A stretch of DNA of 64,000 nt, from positions 11,393,338 to 11,457,337 of the forward strand of contig NC_092028.1 of NCBI RefSeq assembly GCF_042242105.1. Reading direction: 5' to 3'. This DNA is from Pempheris klunzingeri. Taxonomy: Eukaryota > Chordata > Actinopteri > Acropomatiformes > Pempheridae. Positions 51,850 to 64,000 of the stretch are shown in pieces. Made by a program: the position numbers and the translations under genes. The notes beneath the pieces are model-generated. The model was not told the DNA's origin. It did not search any database and saw only the letters and a program-made list of their open reading frames with translations. Numbering within the stretch: position 1 is the stretch's first letter; every line of letters begins with the position of its first letter.

Positions 51850-54149
51850 GGCCAGAGCATTTCTTTTGGTGGGTAAGTGCAGAGTGCTGATGACATTGAT
51901 GTAATTCTGTCCGACATGATACGGACGGTGTCCTTTTTGTCTGAAAGAAGAGAAGAATCAGGTGCAAATTCTCCTGGAAACACCATATAGGAAACACTGT
52001 GCTGCACTGCAGCTATTCATGATATGGGGTAACCGCGCCCCCTGCCGTCAATATGAGTAAATGACACCCAGAATGAATGGACAGATACACATCAGACCCT
52101 AATTAGTAGGTTTAAGATAATATACAGTAATAATTCTTCTACTTATAATTGATGACACAGTCCAGTTCTAATTCCCTCTTAACCCCAGCCTCAATATGGA
52201 CATCAATCAGTTTGAACAGCTCTTCTCCTGTTGATTAGAAATAATTATCTGTATTCAAATATCTCCACTTTCTTACCTTTCCTTAGAATTTAAAAATGTA
52301 AAAATCCACATTTGAAACTTTATGTACTAAACTATAACGCTGTGCAGCTCAACACTGTGTATTTGGTGCCCTGGTTTATTATAAATACTATAATAAATAT
52401 TATTTTGAAAATGTAAAGTTCTTTCCCAATTTAGTCTATAAGATGGAGCATGGCTGCCTTAAAAAAAGATTTTTGTCTGTTTTGTGTATCTGTCAGTTGC
52501 ACATCACAGGTTTTGGCGCAGTGCTTCTAACAAATGAAGGCAGATAATTCCATTAAAATGCATTTATTTCAGCTTTTGTTGGCTCCATTTAATCTTTTCA
52601 GCTGTTGAAAAGGAAAGATGTTGATACAGATTCTTTTCTGAATGGCCTATACGAGTGTCAAAACCTAATGTACAGTGATGACTCTGATGGCTGGGGCAGG
52701 GACACCTGAGGCGTGGGATGAGGAGGAAACAGTGATTGACTGTGTAATTTGGGGAGTGAGTCACAGTTTCTGTCTGCGTGTATTAATTTCATTGCAGTTT
52801 CTGGTGTAAGTCTGAGCATGTTGGAGTGTGACGGACTGAGACAGACTCTGCAGACAGCTGCTCACCCTGCGCGTGCATGTCACGGAGCAAAAGATTAATA
52901 GTGGATATAAAAAGGGCGAGAAAGCAAGAACAAGATGCAACAAACATGACAAAATGAATGCATCCATTCTCCTTAACAACAATGATGTTACTAAGCCACC
53001 CTTATGAAGAAGATGGCATTGGTAAATATTATTTATTATAATATTTATTAGTAGTATTTTATTCAATTTCAACATAGAGAATCATCTGAATGATAAAGCA
53101 CTCTCACATTACATTGTTGCACTATCACAGCACTATATTGACTATCATTTTACACGACTAAAATCTACTAAAAAGCATTACAGATGCAAATTCATCTGTA
53201 AAGTTATCACAGTTGGTCAATCAGAGCATCACATTTCTGTGTTTGCTCCTGTGAGATTTTGTGTCAGCTGCGTCCTTTCGTCCAGTTCACTGTTTTTTCG
53301 GGGACCGGGTGGGTGCCTCCCCTCCAGAGGTCTGTCAGCACAAGCAGAGGTCCAACACACTGTGTACCGGCCTTTAGGTTTACACAAGCCATAGCTTCCA
53401 AATAAACATGACAGACGGGGAGACAGAGCAGGGGTTTGTGACATAGAAAGCAAAGCTGCGTACCCCTGGAGAGAAAAGTTCATGTTTATTTTGATGATGC
53501 AAGATGCTACCATGAAAATGTACCTAACAAATACATAGATTGAACACAAAGTTGAAATCTTTACACGTGTGCAGTTTGTCATACCTACAGCGTATTATAC
53601 ACAGTCAATAGACTTTGTTTTTGACCTGTGCAAATACACCTAGCTGGACACTGACACTGACATTTTCAGTCTTATCTCCGTACACAGCCAGGGGAGTGAA
53701 TGTGTAACATGTTCAGTTTGAAGCGTGGAATCTTGTTTGGACGTCTGTGTGTTTGCAGAAGGTATTTGTTCAGTGTCACACAGCAGCTGCTCAGTGCCAC
53801 AAAGGGGCTCTGCTGGCCACTGTTGTTGTTATTGGATAATATTTAATTTTCCATTCAGTTTGAGTATGACTATGTGTGTGTGTGGTGAGAAAGACATTGA
53901 GTCATGTACTTTTTTTTTTTCTTTCTCTCTTTCATCAGTTGATTTGGCCTCCTTGCAGCTCTGTTAGTTTTGGAAGGCAATTTAGAAAATTCATAATGTT
54001 TATATGTTTTTTTTAATACTCAATATGTTTACCTTTGGAAATACTGTTTTTCAATACGGTCATCTGGTCATGGTCAACAACCCCACTTCTTAGGCCAAGA
54101 AAGGACTCTGTGTGACTACAACCATTTAGAACCTGCCCATTTAGGGAAT
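51850..54149. other. Gene-free interval, wipi2-mmd2 divergent gap
   Basis: No supported exon on either strand. Mostly AT-rich sequence; the short open frames (for example minus 53229-53582) carry no recognisable domain. Confidence 0.5.
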
Positions 54150-54535
54150 TTAAATCACTGGTGGAGGAGCTTTTCAGATCCTTTACTAAAATAAAAGCAA
54201 TACATTAATATAAGATACTCCACCACACGTGAAACTCCATTAAAAAACACATAGAAATGTGAAATATTGGATAATTGTACAGCTTTATTTAAATTAAACC
54301 AACATAAAAAGGTGCCCCAACGGCTTTACTGAATGGTGTCACAAGCTAAGAAAGAACCACTGATTTTCTCCAACAATTTGTTACATTTTATCATCTTGTC
54401 ATGCTATTAATCTTAATCTTAATCTGAAAGTAACTAAACCATCAGATAAATACCCAACACTTCTCTCTGAAATATACTGGAATAAAGTCGAGAAGCATAA
54501 AATGGAAATAGTCGAGTAAAGAACTGCTTGAGTGA
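54150..54535 (+). repeat. Teleost dispersed repeat, copy B
   Basis: Starts GGTGGAGGAGCTTTTCAGATCCTTTACT and ends GCATAAAATGGAAATAGTCGAGTAAAGAACT, with ATCTGAAAGTAACTAAACCATCAGATAAAT inside. These are the two ends of the common fish repeat whose middle is seen at 27395-27775. Confidence 0.65.
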
Positions 54536-55235
54536 CTGTGAAAATTACCTTCAGATCAAATTCACCAGACAGCTGAATAGTGCTCTAGACTGTAGCTGAC
54601 AATTTGTGCTTTTTTCCCCACCTCTCAGAAGTGAAATCCCTCCAAGTGTACGTTTGTGTAATATTTCCTCTCAGGGTGGCACAACACGAATAACTGTCTC
54701 CATTTTTTTTTTTTTTTTTTTTTAAATAGTTTGTCCAGGCTTTGCCATCACCTTTGGCTCTGTTTCCCTGCTGGCAATGTCCCACAAACATTTAAATGTT
54801 ACACCAGTGCAGCCAGTAGAAAATGCAAACTGAGGCAGGAGGAAGTGTTGTTGTGTTGTGGGGAGGGGTTTGCTGTTTGCTGGTTGTGTTATCATCGGCC
54901 TGGATAGAGGAAAGGGGAGGGGAGAGGAGGGGTTACCAACCCAGTCCCGCGGAACATCCTGCAAACACATCCACTCGGCACAAAACTCTGCGCTGCCTCC
55001 CCCCTCAGTGCGAGCTGCTCCTGTTCTGAGAAGTCCCGACACTTTAGATAAAAACCCTCCAACTGTTGTGTAGTCGAGTCTGCACCCTGTTGGACTTATG
55101 TGTTTATATCTGGACGTGCGGCGGCGGGACATCCGGAATGGGGGATCCGTAGGAGGGGACGGCGCTCGCTGGTGTGCTGTTGGCAAATAGAGCGCGGGCG
55201 CACCAAAGCGCGCGCGCACAGAGCCTACGCACGAG

Positions 55236-55424
55236 ATGGACTTTAAGAGGACAAAATTTGGAAGGTAATTAAAAAACAAAAATTGTATGAAGGAAAGTTT
55301 GATCGCCTGTACATGGCATCATATTTTCCATGTGTGACAGATCCTGTGCGTCCATGCGCACTGACGCGCTGGCGCAGGGACAATCAAGGGGATGTTATAG
55401 ATTAGTTAGAGTGACTGTGTGTGC

Positions 55425-55471
<47 letters not shown>

Positions 55472-55870
55472 TGTGTGTGTGAGAGAGAGAGATAGTCAGA
55501 GAGAGAGTGTATCCAAACAGACTAACAAGAGCACTAATAACAATTTCATTTTCACTTTTACTATCAGAATCCCTGTTTTTCTTACCAGGATCCTTGTAAT
55601 TATTTCTACTATGTGCTGCTGCATTTCTCCCAGTTCTGCTTGGGTGCTTTTATCAGTCAGTTGGCCTGGATGCGTGTGTATGTCTTCCTGTTTTTATGTG
55701 CGCGCGCGCGCGTGTGTGTGTGTGTGTGTGTGTGTGTGTAGGGTAGGGGGGGGGGGGGGGGGGGGGGGGGGGTTTAAAAGGGAGATGGCGATAATCGTGA
55801 GAACCGGAGTTTGAGTCTCAGAGGAGTTGAACTTGATCTTTGCTGTTAAAACAGCCCTGGAGTTACAGAG

Positions 55871-55917
<47 letters not shown>

Positions 55918-56048
55918 TCATGTACACACATTCCTATAGTGTACACTATAATGCCATGATCTAAGGGTGGTGATCCTCTTAGATGCAACCGATCCTATTA
56001 ATGTATGGAATGTGCTGTAATAGGCTTTTTTGGCCAAATACTGTAAGG

Positions 56049-56080
<32 letters not shown>

Positions 56081-56519
56081 AAACATACACACGTAACAAC
56101 AAACAAATTTGTGGAAAGACAGAAGAAATAAAGAAAAGAGAAAGAACAGTGTGCTGATGAGGACAACAATGCTCTCTCTGATCAGAGCCCGTGAATCCCT
56201 ATCTCTTTCCTTCCATTCAGTTCATTACACAGACACACACACACAGAGTTCTGTCATAACCGATTAGAGGACATCAGAGTGCGACATTCAGGTCCATTGA
56301 TAGCCCTACAATACCACAACAGTGCTCAGAAAAATACCGCTCTCTTGTTGGCTCAGCCTGTGGAACTGACAAACAAAAGAAATGGCAGCCACACAATAAT
56401 CTAATGCTACTAAATGTTTTCCCAAACCATCTATTAAAAGCAGGAAAGAGAGCAAGGCTGAGGTAACGACCCCTGATATTCTGCAATATTCGTTTTAGTA
56501 AAGAAGAGAAGAGGTACAG

Positions 56520-56573
<54 letters not shown>

Positions 56574-56671
56574 GTGTGCTTTGTGCATTAGAGAGTCCTG
56601 ATGACTTTTACTACCAACCAGACCTACAGCTGGAAAACACACCTCTTGTTATGAGGGTTCTGGTGGTGAGT

Positions 56672-56704
<33 letters not shown>

Positions 56705-57321
56705 ACTTACTGAAACATATAACAAGACAACCCACAAAATGTACGTTTCTCAAGCCTCTTTCTGTCCATCGGACCGCAGTCACACATTGAAGCTTTTTGA
56801 AAAGATAAAAGTCGATAATCAAGAAAGGAAATTCATTTGGAGTTGGAGGAAAAATGTCATGTCATAAATCCAGCACTATAAAATGTAATTGTCTGTTATA
56901 GAATCAGATATGAAGCACGTTCTTTGAATCTAATGAGGGCGCATTTGATCACCCAATGACATCTCAACAAGGTTTCCTTCCTCTCACGAGATAATAATAT
57001 TTACTGCAGATCCTCTTTCTAGTCGTTTCTAAGTAGTCCTACTTTTCAAAGGATGATTAGGAGTGACTTTTTAACTTAAATGTATGCAGCTTGAAAGGTT
57101 CGGACCCTGAAAACTATACTTTTTTTGTGTGTCAGATGTCAGGTCATTGTGTTATGCAACGGAAGGGTTTTGGTAATCTGGTGTTTTCATAGACTTTTAG
57201 ATGAGAGTTGTGATAAGTCGTACAACCCTTTGTCTGCTTCTTCTCTTGATTTACTTTCTCCTGATTGCTCTCTTCACACTGCCGAATTAATAGACTGTTA
57301 CCACACAACAGCTGTAGGGTA

Positions 57322-57364
<43 letters not shown>

Positions 57365-58771
57365 TGACGAGCCCTCGGCCTAAATGTGTAATCAAATAAC
57401 ACAGCTGACCGACACAGACACACCTGTGGCCCCTGCATGAGAAGCTGCATTCAAATTAGTGTGTGTGTATGTGTGTGTGTGTGTGTGTATTTATGACGTA
57501 TAAAATGTGGTTTCGTAACATCTCCAGATGTGTTTTTCGCCTTTAAGCTGGGATTGAGAGATTTACTGCTGATTAAATAGCCTACACAACACACACATGC
57601 ACGCACATACGAACAAAGTTACTCCCTCTGTAGCAGCAGGCAACGTGACAAATAATGCAGATATGGGCTTAGTTAATGGTTAGTGGTCACTGGCATCCTG
57701 TTGTTGTAGTACAGGCAGTGACATCACCGGTGGCCACAGCAACGCAGACAGTTGCCCCAGTAACGATGAGGCACACTAAAATTCAGACAACGTGATGTGG
57801 ATTAGGGACCTGCAAATCCGCCAAGAATGACCATCACACACACACACACACACACGGGCCTTCATGGGTTCAGCACACAGTAACTTATTAACTAATAAAG
57901 CAGTACTTTGTTTTGCCTCTAGATCTATATTCATTACCTAAAAGCCCTCTGTCTCTCTCCCTCTTCTGCCTCTCCCTCTCTCCCACCTCACCTCACCTCT
58001 GCCTCAGGTTCATGAACTGCAGGGTCCCAGCCAGTAAGAGATACCAGCCCACTGAATATGAACACGCCGCAAACTGTGCCACACATGGGGTGAGCCGAGA
58101 CGACCGACAGACAGACAAGAGAACTGCGTGCTTTCAGAGTAAAAGATAGCTGTTCCCCTGTAGCTTTTTTTTTTTCAGATTTACTCTCTGTAACCCAGAC
58201 TGCCCCTGTGCTGTCTGTGTTTGGTGAGTCTGTCAGTTCAGAGACGCCTCTGAAAAGATGGAGAGGATTGAGAGGAATGGGGCGGAATGGGGAGGATTTT
58301 TGGCCGTGCCGTAGAGGCGGTGGGCTATAATCCGTGATTCAGCCTGTAGTTTTCTCTAATCTGCTGTAATCCCTGTGCACTCTTGCCTCCGAGAGAGCAA
58401 GACAGACAGTAAATGAAACACAGAGAGACATGAAAGAAAACTGAGAAAACATGGCAATAATGATTGTAAAACCTCAACTGGGCAACGGTTTCGAGAGCGA
58501 AATCTCTTCATGATGCTTGAAGTCAGTCATTCCGTCTGCTGGCTAAAGCATCATTTTGCACGGCACTGTATCCCAAAAACATCAAGTATCATCTTCCCCT
58601 TTTGATAGACAGGTGACATTTTGGGAAATACTCTTATTTGCAACAGCCAGTTAGCTTAGTGGGGAAACAGCTAGCCTAGCGCTAAACATAACAAGAGATT
58701 TATTTCATTTAAAGTTGATGCACGTCTAAGAAATCTTTTTAAAAGAAAAGTCTTGTAAAAGATGTACAACA

Positions 58772-58817
<46 letters not shown>

Positions 58818-61033
58818 TATGAGAAACTGACTTGAAACCATGTTTTTTTTGTATTTTTCTGATGTTTCCTAGTTGTGGATCCTCCCCAGTCTGGTGGGCG
58901 GGTCGGTGCTCTACTTCCTGTCTGTGGACCAATGGCATCGCCTGGCTGCCTGGCTCTATGGAAGCGGTCTCACTGGCCTGTTCGTCACCTCAACACTCTT
59001 CCACACCGCTGCCTGGAAAATCAGCCACCTTAGGTGTGTGTATGTGTGTGTGTATGTGCATTGCAGAAAACACCGGCAGGGAATTGGCAGATGTGTGTGT
59101 GTGTTTGTGTTTATGTAGACATTTACATCACACTCAGACTTGCAGTTTGTTAATTACGACGCAGCCAGAAGGCCAGATACCAAACAACAGATGTGGCGTC
59201 TTAATGAAAGTATTTCACATTATCTTCAACTCACACCCTATAAAAACATTCAGTCACACATTAACAGTCAATCACACTCTCACATAGAACACCGAAAAGT
59301 TTCCACATTATGTTTTCACGCTTTCCCTCTGTGCCCCTCATAAAACATTTAATGGAAATCTTTTATTTCAGAGAGCCCTGCTCTTCAAACATGGCTTAAC
59401 TAATCTAAACTATACTCTGAGGCTAAAATGACTCTAGGTGAACCTATTTTACTTTATGTATGTTATCAAGTATTAAATTAATTATAAGTCATCATTACCT
59501 ACATGTTTTTAATCAGGAAACTATAAAAGGATTCACTTGAATCTGTAAATGAGCTCCAGATGATCCAGATAACGGAACAAACCTGCAATTTTGCAGGTTT
59601 TTTTTTTTAATGAAGGACTTGTTTCTATGGAGCTCTAGATGATTAATTGAAGCCACCTTTGAAGAACTGAGAAATCCAGACTCACGTGAAAATTAACCAA
59701 TCAAATCAAACTAACTCAGGCCCAGGACAAAATTCATTTAGCGTAATTCTCATATAACCCTGCACTATTTTAGCTCCTCGTAGTTGCGTGTGCTACAAAA
59801 AGCCATATTGATGGTAAAATTTGAAAGTTTGTGTGATTGTTATGATTTTATTAACATATTTAACTAAAGAGGGACAGCGTCAGGTCCTAAGTAACTTAAT
59901 TCTTATATTACTGATGTAATTTTTGCAGGCTGCTCCCTGTATAACGCTGAGATGCAGTTAATGATTTTAAGAAATCTCTCGTCCTCCTTGTGCCTGCGTA
60001 GGACGGTTGAGCAGCGTTTCCACATGTGCGACAGAATGGCCATCTACTTCTTCATAGCAGCCTCCTACGCTCCCTGGTGGGTCGGATGATTGCAGTACAG
60101 TATGTATAGCAACACAGAAAACAGGAGTTTGGTGGATAACATAGCAAACGGTGGATGTACTGATGTGTTTCCTCAGGCTGATGCTGAGGGAGCTGGGGCC
60201 CTGGGCATGCCACATGCGCTGGCTGATATGGGTCATGGCCTGTGTAGGATCCATGTATGTCTTCTTTTTCCATGAGAGGTAACACGGTCTCTCTTTGCGT
60301 CTCTGTGTCCCAGTTTGACACAGTTAACCTGAAACCAAACTCCAGTCCTCAAGTGTTTACAGCAAACACTGGAAACGCTGGCTGTTTGAAGCAGAAACAA
60401 TTACACGGAAAATTGGAGGTGTTGCCCTTTCACGCCCCACCTTTCTGCCTGCAGGTACAAGCTGGTAGAGCTGTTGGGATATGTGGCCATGGGGGCTGTT
60501 CCCGCTCTAGTCATCCTGTCCACGGTAAGCACAAAGCACAAAGGGCGAAGCATTGTCTGAGAAACAGAAAACTTTCTTCTGCTGCTGCAGGCTTCCTGCT
60601 ATTGTATGGAATACTTTCAGTATTTAAAAAAAAAAGAAACACTGGCGGTTTTGTTTTAGCCCATTTCTGACAAATCATATCTAGTTACTTTAACATAACT
60701 ACCAACTATTCTCTTTTCTATCTCTATTCTTCTTTTTTATTTTTAATTTCAACATATTCTATCAACACAATGCACCTGATATGTTTGAGGCAAATGTCTT
60801 CACTTATATGAGTGTTTTGTTAAATGTTCCAGGTGGAGCGTGCAGGCGTGTGTGAACTGGCAGTGGGAGGTGTCTTCTATGTGGTGGGCGTGGTCTTCTT
60901 TAAGAGCGACGGCCTCGTCCCTTTCGCCCACGCCATCTGGCATCTTTTCGTCGCAGCAGGAGCATGCGTTCATTACTACGCCATCTGGCGGTACCTGTAC
61001 GTACCTGGGCCACTGCTGCAGACATCAAGGTGA
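55236..61033 (+). CDS. mmd2: MMD2 (PAQR10), seven-pass PAQR-family membrane protein, complete
   Basis: MMD2 belongs to the PAQR (hemolysin III-like) family and acts on Golgi membranes in Ras signalling in mammals. Seven phase-consistent coding exons give 239 residues: 55236-55264, 58008-58089, 58873-59033, 60002-60076, 60177-60278, 60455-60524, 60833-61033. The block [22 protein letters not shown] fits MMD2 better than MMD (which has GRYKPTCYEHAANCYTH). PAQR core motifs are present: the STLFH block in the third exon, [14 protein letters not shown], and near the end [16 protein letters not shown] with its histidines. The start [10 protein letters not shown] is short; the initiating exon lies in a GC-rich region and ends with a good donor. 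Divergent from wipi2 and convergent with ap5z1, as in human. Confidence 0.95.
55427..55508. repeat. (TG)n/(AG)n compound microsatellite
   Basis: Tandem TG then AG blocks in mmd2 intron 1, just downstream of the first exon. Confidence 0.93.
55699..55772. repeat. (CG)n-(TG)n followed by a G27 run
   Basis: CGCGCGCGCGCG grades into (TG)n and is followed at 55746-55772 by 27 consecutive G. Located in mmd2 intron 1. Confidence 0.93.
55872..55910. repeat. (CA)n microsatellite
   Basis: About 39 bp in mmd2 intron 1; another CA run lies at 56055-56080. Confidence 0.93.
56525..56571. repeat. (TG)n/(AG)n microsatellite
   Basis: TG block followed by AG block in mmd2 intron 1. A CA run follows at 56676-56702. 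Confidence 0.93.
57327..57363. repeat. (TG)n microsatellite
   Basis: About 37 bp in mmd2 intron 1. Confidence 0.93.
58614..58710 (+). repeat. Fish dispersed repeat family B, copy 2 (partial)
   Basis: Contains GACATTTTGGGAAATACTCTTATTT and AGCCAGTTAGCTTAGTGGGGAAACAGCTAGCCTAGCGCTAAA, a shortened form of the same family as 42880-43147, in mmd2 intron 2. Confidence 0.6.
58774..58815. repeat. (TG)n microsatellite
   Basis: About 42 bp, 57 bp upstream of the mmd2 exon 3 acceptor. Confidence 0.95.
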
Positions 61034-61379
61034 CTAGCCGCTCTCCACTCAGATCACATGGTCCGACACCACGTGACTGATGGAGAAAAGTGTGTTTTAG
61101 TCACAAGACCAGTGTGTTTTTGACTAAGCTGACTCATTAGGCTCTACCTGGAGAGGTGGTGCTGAGATGATCTGACCGCCACTGTGACAGATGAGATAAA
61201 TTCTGCAGGTTGGGCCAAAACCCCAGGAGCAAACGCTCTTACTGTTAAACTGAAAATCATTTTGATATGCTACAGTAACAGCCCTGGGTATGAATCTGCA
61301 TTTCTTCATCACTTCATGGGAGATGTTTGCAGAAAGAGAGCAGCACATAATGTGCCAGGAAGTTTAGATGACTGATGTT

Positions 61380-61744
61380 CAGTTCAATGGAGAGTTCGGC
61401 ATTGTGAGAAATGCAGTTATTCACTTTTTTTGCAGAGAGTCTGTATATCTGTATCCTAAATATGTAGCTGCAGCCAGCAGATGGTTCATTTAGCACAGCA
61501 CAAAGACTGGTCGTTTGTACTGAAAATTAAATTGTAATAATGAACGTCACAGTTTTATGTTCAGTTCATCATGCAGGACGTTACTTCCTGGAGACTCATC
61601 ATCACTCTGAGATTGGAGGTCACTGCTTCTGTGCTAAACTAAGCTAAGCTGGCTGTAGTGACATATTTATTACATACAGTAGATATGAGTGGCTTCAGCT
61701 TGTAACTCTCTGCAAGAAATCAGTACTCCGCAATACTCCTTTAA
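61380..61744 (+). repeat. Fish dispersed repeat family B, copy 3 (mmd2 3' UTR region)
   Basis: Left end CATTGTGAGAAATGCAGTTATTCAC and right end CTCTCTGCAAGAAATCAGTACTC...CTCCTTTAA are partly inverted versions of each other. The inner ACTTCCTGGAGACTCATCATCAC is also part of this family. It lies just after the mmd2 stop, so it may be transcribed in the 3' UTR. Confidence 0.6.
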
Positions 61745-62406
61745 TCAGACATCTGTGCAACTGAACTGGCGATAAGAAGTCTGTGACCACACCTAAAAAA
61801 TCCGGGGCCAGTAACTTCCACCCCCTCCACATTTCAACCATTCATGTGCCAAAACTTTCCACACTGGCATTCCTTTATATTGGTGCTAACTGTCACTTGT
61901 GGAGTCACAGTTATATTTTTGTGCAGAATAGTCGGCATTAGAACCCACAAACTTTTCACTAAAAGATGGTTCACATTTGGAAACTATTCTTTTTAGCTGT
62001 CACAGTTTTAGGTCAACATGCTTTATGTTCCTCTGAGAGTATTTCAGTTTTAAAGTCTCAAGTGTGCAACATCTCTGCTGTCGCTAGTTTAATAAACAAA
62101 CATACTTGAGTTGATCTCACCAACCTGCAGACAGACTTATGGCCACCATATAATAGCTTGGTGACACACTAAACCAGCCTGTTTGTAATTCTCTTGATTT
62201 ATATTTGCCAAGAATTGGCCTCAAAATCGAATCGAATCGATCAAAGTTTACCACAGAGCTACTGTAACACTAAACTGTATTCTAGGTGAAAAAAAGCTAT
62301 TTTTATGGATTATCTTGTTTCGAGGACTATGATTGCCAGTTGTTTTGTTTAAGTGATGCACTCTTAATCCTTAGCACTTTTCACCAACACATCACCAACA
62401 GTGATG

Positions 62407-62412
62407 AATAAA
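62407..62412 (+). terminator. mmd2: mmd2 polyadenylation signal candidate
   Basis: AATAAA about 1.37 kb after the mmd2 stop. Another candidate AATAAA lies near 62090. Choice between them cannot be made from sequence. Confidence 0.4.
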
Positions 62413-62738
62413 GTAGAATTTCATAAAATCCTCTGAATATGACATGGGTTATACATGTACATTATATATGCAATTTTTTATACTTTTTCAAACACTGTAT
62501 AGATGGCACAAGCAGGTGTTCCCTAATCTCTAGTAGTTCAACTGTTGCTGTTTTTACTTTTAGAAAACACCACTACTTACTCAGGAAGTGAGAATTTATT
62601 TAAATGAGATGAGCTATTTTGTAAAATTTTATTTTCACAGTATTAAAGATGAGACACTATATTACACCAGGGGGGATTTGTGTATTTTGTGGATGCCAAA
62701 AACGTTTCATGACGACAAGTTTCAATCACATAATGTAC

Positions 62739-62744
62739 TTTATT
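62739..62744 (-). terminator. ap5z1: ap5z1 polyadenylation signal
   Basis: AATAAA on the minus strand, about 117 bp downstream of the ap5z1 stop codon; close to the convergent mmd2 3' end. Confidence 0.6.
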
Positions 62745-62860
62745 TACAAAAATAATGTGCAAAAATCAAATTATATTCATTAGGATGCCCAAGTTTTACA
62801 CTTGGGTCACCAGTGATGATGTATGGTGTGCGTGTGAGGCTGTGTGTGTGTGTGTGTGTG

Positions 62861-63942
62861 TCACTGTGACTGTGTGAGGTTGGTGAGGGCCCGCAGTCGC
62901 AGTGGCATGGCCACGTTGGTGTCTCGGTGCCACTGTGGTGTGGTGACATAAGGAGGAGGGGTCAGGACGCTCTGAGCCACACCGGGGGCTTTCAGCAACG
63001 ACCACAACTCTTCTCCTCGTGTTACTATGGCAACAAGATCCTCTTCATCTGAGCACCAGGCAACTGACCGGCTTCTGGTTACCGTTCTTAGCTTGGAGAG
63101 GAACAGAGACACCCTAAAATAGAGAGACACACGCACACATTATATCACATGTCATTGCAGATTAAGAATTAATTTGAAAACATAAGTGTACGGTCCTCAG
63201 TCACCTGGGTATGAGGTCATGTGAGCGGGACGCCAGCTTAGCCAGAGCGCTCATTAGAGTGGTGATCACTCTGGGAGCAGGGCAAACCGCTCCGCGTGGC
63301 GAGCCGGATGACGTGATCTCAAACAGCACCGCCTCCAACGCCTCAAAACAGGAAGTGATGAGTCTCACGGAGCAGCGAGAGTCACACGAAACAGAGAGGT
63401 ACTCTCCTAGCACCCACACCTGAAAGCCAAACAAGTATTTTGGTGTCAGGTTTCAGAGTGTTTCAATACTCGGGAAAGGTTGCTGAATAACCCTGATAAA
63501 TAAAATGCAAAGCGGTTTGAACAGGATCCAAAATACATCGACAGGAGGAAGTATCATCCTTAAACCAACATGGTCCTCCACCTCATGCAAAAACACAGTT
63601 TCAGTACCACGTGTGTGTAGATTTCTTCTTTGCTGTAGACGTTGGCTGTGGCTCCGGCGAACTCCAACAGCTCATGAGACTGGTCCACCACCAGGGAGGG
63701 GTGGAGCTTACACAGCGTCAGCAGGTGGCGGCTGAACACCCTGTGGAAACAAAGAGAGACAGAGAGAGAGGGACGGAGTGAGTAAGGAGATCAGGGTAAA
63801 GGCTTACAGTAGAGTAACACTTGAGTTCCACTGCATGCGTCTACCTGTGTATCTCTTTGCTGTATTTAGGGATGTTGAGGAGGAGGCTGCTTCTCTCCAG
63901 CATCACCAGAATCAAGTGAGCTAAAAGCTTCTCATCAGCTAC
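62861..63942 (-). CDS. ap5z1: AP-5 complex subunit zeta-1, C-terminal exons, partial
   Basis: AP5Z1 is the zeta subunit of the AP-5 adaptor, which works with SPG11/SPG15 on late endosomes; human mutations cause spastic paraplegia SPG48. Four coding exons were found: 63845-63942, 63608-63740, 63205-63419 and 62861-63113, giving 232 residues to the stop. Diagnostic blocks include GEYLSVSCDSRC, CFEALEAVLFEITS, ALAKLASRSHDLIPR, and the end VAQSVLTPPPYVTTPQWHRD. These follow the order in human AP5Z1 as I recall it. The gene continues off the right edge. It is convergent with mmd2, as in human, although the human neighbour RADIL was not seen in between. Confidence 0.93.
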
Positions 63943-64000
63943 CTAGAAAACAGGCACATTCGTCATATTGTTTACATATTGTATAGTTAAATATTTATAT

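Noticed and set aside
54722-55279. 185-codon open frame on the minus strand overlapping the mmd2 first exon
   Set aside because: It is antisense to the mmd2 start in GC-rich promoter sequence, has no recognisable domain and crosses the poly-T tract at its end; most likely chance.
55236-61033. mmd (PAQR11) rather than mmd2
   Set aside because: The [17 protein letters not shown] block and synteny with wipi2 and ap5z1 fit MMD2.
61034-62860. radil between mmd2 and ap5z1
   Set aside because: The interval is too short and contains only mmd2 3' sequence and a repeat.

Overview
The window is nuclear DNA from a ray-finned (teleost-type) fish. The support is intron-split vertebrate genes with compact introns, very abundant (CA)n/(TG)n tracts, and fish-typical dispersed repeats: LINE fragments, a Tc1-like relic and small DNA-transposon derivatives. 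No bacterial, organellar or viral genes, CRISPR arrays, rRNAs or tRNAs were seen. Six vertebrate genes were recognised by translating exons and checking splice phase by hand; names rest on remembered family sequences, not on a search.

Layout, left to right. (1) rnf216, minus strand, 5' part only (seven coding exons, 146-4486; promoter near 5.34-5.62 kb; the RBR catalytic part lies off the left edge). (2) A repeat-rich gap, 5.6-8.5 kb, with a LINE relic interrupted by another LINE tail. (3) smurf1, minus strand, complete: 18 coding exons, 736 codons, 8829-22826, with a 6.2-kb first intron. (4) A 6-kb gap, 23.1-28.8 kb, with a hAT-like MITE, microsatellites, a decayed exon-like reading frame of unknown identity and other repeats. 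(5) A sarcomeric myosin heavy chain, plus strand, complete: 43 coding exons, 1943 codons, 29013-43457, best read as myh16, the jaw-muscle-type myosin. (6) wipi2, minus strand, complete: 12 coding exons, 425 codons, 46471-51638. (7) mmd2, plus strand, complete: 7 coding exons, 239 codons, 55236-61033. (8) ap5z1, minus strand, last four coding exons, 62861-63942, running off the right edge.

The order joins two sets that are far apart on human chromosome 7: RNF216, WIPI2, MMD2 and AP5Z1 (7p22) and SMURF1 and MYH16 (7q22). Orientations inside each set agree with human (smurf1/myh16 divergent, wipi2/mmd2 divergent, mmd2/ap5z1 convergent). The genes are not an operon. Thematically, rnf216 and smurf1 encode ubiquitin ligases, wipi2 an autophagy PI3P effector, ap5z1 a late-endosome adaptor subunit and mmd2 a Golgi-type PAQR membrane protein.

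No exotic new system was found. The observations most worth following are a hAT-like MITE with 8-bp target duplications that carries a CTCF-like core in both copies, GCTAGC/TTAGC word clusters just inside the first intron of three housekeeping-type genes, an exon-like frame with two internal stops, and repeated use of (TG)n tracts next to splice sites.
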